A DNA stretch of 38,437 nucleotides from Hyphomonadaceae bacterium (lineage in GTDB: Bacteria; Pseudomonadota; Alphaproteobacteria; Caulobacterales; Maricaulaceae), in NCBI GenBank assembly GCA_013001295.1, contig JABDMW010000034.1, positions 1-38,437 on the forward strand, written 5' to 3'. The stretch's first letter is position 1; every line of letters begins with the position of its first letter. The position numbers were made by a program, and so were the translations under genes. The notes under the pieces are model-generated. The model had not been told where the DNA came from and searched no databases. It was given only the letters and a program-made list of their open reading frames with translations. Below, piece after piece: positions 33,417 to 38,437 of this stretch.

Positions 33417-35213
33417 TCAAGACCCCTCGCGCAGGATTTCCAATTCCAGCCATTCATCTTCACAGGCTTCCAACTGCGCTTTCGATTTAGTGAGGTGTTC
33501 TACGGTTTTGGCAAATTTATCCGGATCATTTTTATAAAGATCAGGATCTTTCAAAGCCTTATTTAAATCCGCGATTTGTGCCTCCAAATCTTTCATCTTT
33601 CCTGGCAGGGTTTCGAGTGCGAATTTGTGTTTGTAACTTAACTTCACTTTTTTGGGCTGATTTGCCTTGGGCGCGGCGCCCACCTTGGCCTTTTCGCGCG
33701 CCGCTTTTTTAGCTGCTTTAATTCCGTGCCCCCGCTGTGCTACCATGTCGGAATATCCGCCGGCATATTGCTGCCATTTGGCATTGCCTTCATAGGCGAT
33801 GACGGTATCGACCGTGCGGTCCATGAAATCCCGGTCATGGCTGACCAGAATAACCGTGCCTTGATAGTCCGCGATTAATTCTTGAAGGAGGTCGAGGGTT
33901 TCAAGATCCAGATCATTTGTCGGTTCATCGAGGATCAAAAGATTTGACGGCAGGCGCAATCCGCGCGCCAGTTCCACACGGGCGCGCTCCCCGCCTGACA
34001 GGGCATGCAAGGGTGTGCGCTGCTGTTCGGGGAGAAACAGGAAATCCTTCATATAACCGATGACGTGTTTTTGCTGATCACCAATGGTGACGCTGTCACC
34101 ACCGCCGCCAGTCAGGGTATCTTTCAGCGTTGTGTCCGGATCGAGCCCTTCGCGCTTCTGATCCAAGACGAGGGGCTGTAAATTTGTGCCCAAATCAATT
34201 TTGCCGCTATCGGCTTTAAGCGTGCCCATGATCAATTTCAGCAAGGTGGTTTTACCCGATCCATTCGGCCCCAATATCCCGAGACGTTCACCGCGCACGA
34301 TCTTCAGGGACAGATCATCGATGATTTTGCGGTCGCCGAAGGATTTGCTGACATGTTCCATCTTGACGACGGATTTGCCGCTTTTGGCCCCGGTGACGAC
34401 GCTGACATTGGCATTGCCAGTGACCTTGCGTTCGCCCGCTTTTTGCGCGCGCAGTCCGGCCAGTTCTTTCACCCGTCTGACATTGCGCTTGCGACGCCCG
34501 GAGACACCATGAACGATCCAGTGTTGTTCACGTTCGATTTTGCGCCCGACTTTGTGACGTTCCAATTCCTCTTGCTCAAGAAATGTGTCGCGCCAGTCTT
34601 CGAAATGGGCAAAGCCTTTGTCTATGAGCCGGGTTTGCGCCCGATCCACCCACAGGGTTTGCCGCGTTAATTTTGAGAGAAACCGCCGGTCATGCGAGAT
34701 CATGATCAAGGCGCCTGGATAATTTGTAAGCTCATTTTCGAGCCATTCAATAATCGGGAGATCTAAATGATTGGTCGGTTCATCGAGCATCAGAAGGTCG
34801 GGTTCTGCAGCCAAAACACGCGCCAGGGCCGCCCGTCGGGCCTCACCGCCAGAAAGCGGCGCGGGGTCTGCATTTCCGTCCAAACCAAGCGCGTCCAGCA
34901 AATAGGGGATGCGTCCACCGGTATCCGCATCTGTGAGGCCGCTATCGACGAAATCGCGAACTGTTTTAAATCCGCTCAGGTCCGGTTCCTGTTCCAGATA
35001 GCGAATGGTCGTGCCGGGTTTGACAAACCGTTCGCCGTCATCCGCTTGCACCACACCGGCCGCAATTTTTAACAATGTCGATTTCCCGGACCCGTTGCGC
35101 CCAACGAGACACAGTCTTGCGCCCGGCTCAACCAGGAATTCCGCACCCTCAAATAAAGGCGTTCCGCCAAAGGTCAGATGAATGTCTTTCAATGTTAAAA
35201 TCGGTGGGGCCAT
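33417..35213 (-). CDS. uup: ABC-F family ATPase, Uup type
   Basis: This 598-residue cytoplasmic protein has two ABC ATPase domains and no membrane part. The first has Walker A GRNGSGKST (about 38-46) and signature LSGGEARRAAL. The second has GPNGSGKTT and LSGGERARVEL, followed by LILDEPTNDLDLETLDLL. The C-terminal 80 residues form a basic, coiled-coil-like tail, as in Uup, which binds DNA or ribosomes. ABC-F proteins act on ribosomes; Uup is linked to transposon excision and ribosome function in E. coli. It is transcribed alone on the minus strand. Confidence 0.95.
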   Translation of the reverse strand: MAPPILTLKDIHLTFGGTPLFEGAEFLVEPGARLCLVGRNGSGKSTLLKIAAGVVQADDGERFVKPGTTIRYLEQEPDLSGFKTVRDFVDSGLTDADTGGRIPYLLDALGLDGNADPAPLSGGEARRAALARVLAAEPDLLMLDEPTNHLDLPIIEWLENELTNYPGALIMISHDRRFLSKLTRQTLWVDRAQTRLIDKGFAHFEDWRDTFLEQEELERHKVGRKIEREQHWIVHGVSGRRKRNVRRVKELAGLRAQKAGERKVTGNANVSVVTGAKSGKSVVKMEHVSKSFGDRKIIDDLSLKIVRGERLGILGPNGSGKTTLLKLIMGTLKADSGKIDLGTNLQPLVLDQKREGLDPDTTLKDTLTGGGGDSVTIGDQQKHVIGYMKDFLFLPEQQRTPLHALSGGERARVELARGLRLPSNLLILDEPTNDLDLETLDLLQELIADYQGTVILVSHDRDFMDRTVDTVIAYEGNAKWQQYAGGYSDMVAQRGHGIKAAKKAAREKAKVGAAPKANQPKKVKLSYKHKFALETLPGKMKDLEAQIADLNKALKDPDLYKNDPDKFAKTVEHLTKSKAQLEACEDEWLELEILREGS

Positions 35214-35294
35214 GGCCGCGTTATAGACAAGGAATTTTCGATGAACAGAGAAAATGTGCGTGACGAAGGATCAATTATAAGCGATGTGTCTTAG

Positions 35295-36221
35295 ATGGAT
35301 ACGGCAGCACTTCTGGACCAGACCAATATTGAACTCGGTGACGGGGGCAGTCTGTTTTTAAGCTTTGTGCTTGCGATGATGATTTTTGCGGTGGCTTTGG
35401 GTCTGCGCCCTTCAAATTTCGCGTTCTTTAAAAAAGACCCGAAACACTTTTTAGCCGGCGCGTTCGCCCAATTGCTGGGATTGCCGTTATTGACGCTGAT
35501 ATTGGTGCATATTCTAGATCCGGCTCCCAGCCTGGCCCTGGGCATGATTTTGGTTTCGTGCTGCCCGGGCGGCAATGTCTCCAATATAATGGCTCTGTTT
35601 GCCCGCGCCAATACCGCGCTCTCGGTTTCCATGACAGCGACGTCGAGCCTGGCCGCCGCGTTTCTCACCCCGATCTCGATCCTGTTTTGGTCATCACTTT
35701 ATGCGCCCACCAATAATCTCCTCACGACGATAGACTTCAACCCGGTGAATTTTCTCATCCAAAGCATGTTCATCCTGGCGCTGCCCATCTGCGCTGGCAT
35801 GTTGATCGCCTGGAAGTATCCGAGGCATGCGATGCGCTTGCAAAAACCATTGGCGATGATCAGCGGCGGGGCCCTGATCTTGATTATTGTGGCGACGTTT
35901 TACCAGTTCCGCCATCTCGTGCCGCAATTCGGGGCTTTGATTGTGCCGTTGGTCATGATCCACAATTTGGCCGCCTTTGCCCTTGGATATACCAGCGGTC
36001 TTGTGACAAAGGCGGACATCCCGACCCGGCGGGCCTTGACCATTGAGGTCGGTATCCAAAATTCCGGCCTCGGGTTCGTACTGTTGGTGACACAATTGGC
36101 CGGATTGGGTGGCGCAGCCGCGATTACGGCGTTTTGGGGGCTCTGGCATATTGTCGCCGGACTGACTATAGTGGGGCTATTCAGATACTCAGATAAAAGA
36201 ACGGGTCGTGTCCATGTATGA
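35295..36221 (+). CDS. Bile acid:sodium symporter family (BASS/SLC10) transporter
   Basis: This 308-residue protein has about nine to ten membrane segments. The BASS signature is visible in MILVSCCPGGNVSNIMALFARANTALSVSMTATSS at about residues 90-125, which forms the sodium-binding crossover region, and in the second repeat IEVGIQNSGLGFVLLVTQL. Bacterial members carry organic anions such as pantoate or sulfonated compounds, so the name does not imply bile acids. No clear ribosome-binding site precedes the ATG. Its last bases overlap the following deacylase gene, suggesting cotranscription and possibly uptake of that enzyme's substrate. Confidence 0.93.
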   Translation: MDTAALLDQTNIELGDGGSLFLSFVLAMMIFAVALGLRPSNFAFFKKDPKHFLAGAFAQLLGLPLLTLILVHILDPAPSLALGMILVSCCPGGNVSNIMALFARANTALSVSMTATSSLAAAFLTPISILFWSSLYAPTNNLLTTIDFNPVNFLIQSMFILALPICAGMLIAWKYPRHAMRLQKPLAMISGGALILIIVATFYQFRHLVPQFGALIVPLVMIHNLAAFALGYTSGLVTKADIPTRRALTIEVGIQNSGLGFVLLVTQLAGLGGAAAITAFWGLWHIVAGLTIVGLFRYSDKRTGRVHV

Positions 36222-37980
36222 TCTTAAAATTACCGATGGCCTCATTTATGACGGTGAGGGTGGAGCGCCGTATCCCGCAAATATTGCGGTAAAAGATGGT
36301 GTCATTGTTGAGGTTGGTAGCTGCGACGGGTCAGCCCGGCAAACCGTAGACGCCAAGGGGGCGATCGTGACGCCCGGTTTTATTGATCTTCACACCCATT
36401 ATGATGGTCAGATCAGCTGGGATGAGGAAATGCAACCGTCGGTCAATCACGGGGTGACAACCGTTGTGATGGGCAATTGCGGCGTCGGATTTGCCCCCTT
36501 GCGCAAGGGCGAACAGGATAAACTCATCAAACTTATGGAAGGGGTCGAGGACATCCCTGGGTCGGCCTTGGCCGAAGGTGTCGGGTTTAATTGGGAAAGT
36601 TTCCCGGAATATATGGACGCAATTGATGCGATCCCGCACACGATCGACTTTGCGGTTATGGTGCCCCATGATCCCTTGCGTATGTATGTGATGGGGGAAC
36701 GGGCCATTGCAGAGGAAACCGCGACAGATGCGGATATTGCACAAATGCAGGCATTGACCCGCGAAGCCGTGGAGGCTGGCGCTGTTGGGTTTTCAACGGG
36801 ACGGTCAGACTTTCACCGCACATCGGACGGGGACTGGACGCCCTCGAGTGAAGCTGCCCCATCTGAACTGGTCGGGATCGCGAAAGCCTTAAACGGTCTT
36901 GATCACGGCGTCTTGCATGCGGTCAATGATTTCAACCAGGAACGCAAAGGCGATCAGTTTGATGAAGAATTCGATATTCTCGAGCAGTTCTTCGCCGCTG
37001 CGCCCGGTCATAAATCCTCCATGACCTGGATGCAGCGCGATATGGTGCCGGATCATTGGAAGCGGATCGCCACCCGCACCGAAGCATTACAGAAAAAGGG
37101 CGTTGATCTGAAATTACAGGCGGCCCCCCGGGCTATCGGCGTTTTCTTGGGTTTGCAATCAACCTTCCATCCTTTGATGGCATTTCCAAGCTATATCGAA
37201 ATATCCGAATTACCATTTGATGAGCGTCTCGCAATTTTACGATCGCCTGGCATGAAAGAAAAAATGTTGGCGGAAACGCCCGTTAAATTGGCGGGGCCGG
37301 GAACCTCTATCCCGCCAATGACCGACTCGATGATTGCCATGACAGAAATGCTGTCGGCCAAAATGTTCCGTTTATCGCCGGACGGCTCCGAAAAGCTCGA
37401 CTACGAACAGGCGTATGAAAACTCCGCCCATGCAGAATCCCAGCGGAAAGGCGAAAGTGTCTGGTCGGTCTTATATGATTGGCTCATCGAAGGGGACGGG
37501 AAATCGATGATCTATTTCCCGGCCTATAATTATACCGACATGAATTATAATGCGGTGCATGAAATGATTTCCCATCCATTGGCCTTGCCGGGCTTGTCGG
37601 ATGGCGGGGCTCATGTCGGGTTTATCTGCGATGCCAGCTTCCCGACCTATTTGCTATCCTATTGGACCCGGGACCGGAAAGACAAAAAAATATCCTTAGC
37701 GCGCGCCGTTCAAATGCTGACCGCCGACGGGGCCGATTATATCGGTTTCAAAGACCGCGGCCGACTCAAAGCCGGGATGAAAGCGGACATTAATGTGATT
37801 GAGTATAAAACCCTGGATTTGAAAACACCGAAAATGGTGCAGGATTTACCGGCGGGCGGCCAGCGTCTCTTGCAGCCTGTAACCGGATACCGCGCGACCT
37901 TTGTTGCGGGCGAGCAGGTCATCGCCAATGATCAGCTGACAAAAGCTCGGCCCGGGCATTTGGTACGCGTCGGGCAATAA
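36214..37980 (+). CDS. Amidohydrolase of the N-acyl-D-amino-acid deacylase family
   Basis: This 588-residue cytoplasmic enzyme from the ATG at 36214 (MYDLKITDGLIYDGEGG) can be read two residues longer from a GTG at 36208. It has the amidohydrolase metal motif HTH in GFIDLHTHYDGQ (His60, His62), a Cys in VVMGNCGVGFAP (Cys89) at the place of the bridging cysteine of D-aminoacylases, and the late Asp segment LSDGGAHVGF. These place it in the D-aminoacylase branch. It probably deacylates N-acyl-D-amino acids or a related amide; the exact substrate is unknown. It overlaps the transporter gene by eight bases. Confidence 0.93.
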   Translation: MYDLKITDGLIYDGEGGAPYPANIAVKDGVIVEVGSCDGSARQTVDAKGAIVTPGFIDLHTHYDGQISWDEEMQPSVNHGVTTVVMGNCGVGFAPLRKGEQDKLIKLMEGVEDIPGSALAEGVGFNWESFPEYMDAIDAIPHTIDFAVMVPHDPLRMYVMGERAIAEETATDADIAQMQALTREAVEAGAVGFSTGRSDFHRTSDGDWTPSSEAAPSELVGIAKALNGLDHGVLHAVNDFNQERKGDQFDEEFDILEQFFAAAPGHKSSMTWMQRDMVPDHWKRIATRTEALQKKGVDLKLQAAPRAIGVFLGLQSTFHPLMAFPSYIEISELPFDERLAILRSPGMKEKMLAETPVKLAGPGTSIPPMTDSMIAMTEMLSAKMFRLSPDGSEKLDYEQAYENSAHAESQRKGESVWSVLYDWLIEGDGKSMIYFPAYNYTDMNYNAVHEMISHPLALPGLSDGGAHVGFICDASFPTYLLSYWTRDRKDKKISLARAVQMLTADGADYIGFKDRGRLKAGMKADINVIEYKTLDLKTPKMVQDLPAGGQRLLQPVTGYRATFVAGEQVIANDQLTKARPGHLVRVGQ

Positions 37981-38009
37981 GGATAAATGGCGCTTAAGCC
38001 GGGCGTTTG

Positions 38010-38025
38010 TTAACCCCTCATTAAC
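38010..38025 (+). promoter_or_regulatory. Perfect CtrA-type box upstream of the presumed rRNA promoter
   Basis: TTAACCCCTCATTAAC matches TTAA-N7-TTAAC. A further TTTAACC follows at about 38027. It lies 90 bases before the -35 element, so direct control of that promoter is uncertain. Confidence 0.45.
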
Positions 38026-38115
38026 CTTTAACCCTAGCTTTAAGGGGCTTTTTAAAGTGGCACTTAAGGGGCGTGTTTTTTCTGCAGAAAAAGTGTGTTT
38101 TTTTCTAAAAGGTGT

Positions 38116-38144
38116 TTGACAGTTTGTTTTGATGTGCGTATAGG
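38116..38144 (+). promoter_or_regulatory. Strong sigma70-type promoter, presumed rRNA P1
   Basis: TTGACA at 38116-38121, a 17-base spacer, and TATAGG at 38139-38144. The bases just upstream are AT-rich (T-runs and A-runs at 38076-38110), like an UP element. A GGGAGCG stretch follows the -10, near where transcription would start. Confidence 0.75.
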
Positions 38145-38255
38145 GAGCGTCTTGTTCGCAACGGGCCACGTTTTATTGGTTTGGTTGTGAATTTTGGGGC
38201 TCTATTGGAGCCTTTTTTTGAGGGCTGAAATATTTTGGTGTTTCGGTTCTTTTTT

Positions 38256-38270
38256 GTTGTTTGACATTGT
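38256..38270 (+). promoter_or_regulatory. boxA-like rRNA antitermination element
   Basis: GTTGTTTGACATTGT resembles the boxA of rRNA leaders (E. coli TGCTCTTTAACA). The form TTTGACATTGTGAA is common in rRNA leader or spacer regions of Alphaproteobacteria. It lies about 110 bases after the promoter. Confidence 0.6.
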
Positions 38271-38437
38271 GAATATGGAAAGAGAGACGCAGGCGGCTTT
38301 TGGCTGTGCAAACAGACTTGATCTGTTCAATTAGTTACTGACTGTTTTGACGTTTCTTTATTTTTGTTATGAAATCGCTTGATGCCTTTTAGGTATTGAG
38401 GGATCTCGACAATTTTTTGAACGCAATATTGCAAGCG

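Larger units (their letters stand above)
37981..38437 (+). other. Gene-free region read as an rRNA operon leader
   Basis: No coding frame of note lies here. It contains a CtrA-type box, two copies of TTAAGGGGC (38040-38048 and 38064-38072), the 16-base palindrome TTTTTCTGCAGAAAAA (38077-38092), an AT-rich stretch, a strong promoter and a boxA-like element. This order is typical of the leader before a 16S rRNA gene in Alphaproteobacteria. The 16S gene itself is not in the window. Confidence 0.65.

Noticed and set aside
35291-35668. Minus-strand open frame of about 125 codons
   Set aside because: It is antisense to the conserved BASS transporter and matches no family; a shadow frame.

Overview
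This window looks like chromosome from a free-living alphaproteobacterium of intermediate GC. The evidence is a DUF2794 gene, a RegB/RegA redox two-component pair divergent from a SenC/Sco gene, an ECF-sigma operon with a DUF6249 membrane protein, many short lipoproteins, and TTAA-N7-TTAAC motifs of the CtrA type. The marine, stalked or dimorphic relatives of Hyphomonadaceae/Maricaulales would fit, but that placement is inference. I saw no insertion sequence, prophage, CRISPR array or tRNA gene.

Layout. (1) 1-8000, mostly minus strand: the edge of one gene, a lipoprotein amidohydrolase, a plus-strand DUF2785 lipoprotein, a GDP-mannose pair (manC and an AGE-family epimerase/isomerase), a C39-like peptidase lipoprotein, glutathione synthase and a double-BON lipoprotein. 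(2) 8000-18900: a large membrane-anchored protein of unknown function, DUF2794, a small membrane protein, a Bax-inhibitor-1 homologue, an aldo/keto reductase, ThpR, a low-molecular-weight phosphatase, regA-regB with divergent senC, a lipoprotein that is a distant relative of the protein at 8082, and a YgjP-type metallopeptidase. (3) 18900-25130: a class A penicillin-binding protein, a four-gene DUF6249/ECF sigma/putative anti-sigma/PPK2 operon, and a YceI/cytochrome b561/YceI operon.

(4) 25240-33414 is the most unusual part. It holds six consecutive same-strand genes for proteins with a Tad/TadE-G-type N-terminal membrane segment. Five are paralogues with exactly six cysteines outside the membrane segment, a PGTY-repeat region that looks beta-helical, and a C-terminus ending in (A/V)RL(I/V)(E/K/Q). 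The sixth is a von Willebrand A (TadG-like) protein with an uninterrupted run of 20 aspartates. A decayed 3' end of a further paralogue lies between the VWA gene and the third paralogue, so the array has lost or rearranged members. A perfect CtrA-type box precedes one member and a one-mismatch box precedes another. No Tad secretion motor genes are in view.

(5) 33417-37980: an Uup-type ABC-F ATPase, a bile acid:sodium symporter family transporter, and an N-acyl-D-amino-acid deacylase family amidohydrolase. (6) 37981-38437 has no gene. It carries a consensus-like sigma70 promoter and a boxA-like antitermination element, and I read it as the leader of an rRNA operon whose 16S gene should start just beyond the right edge.
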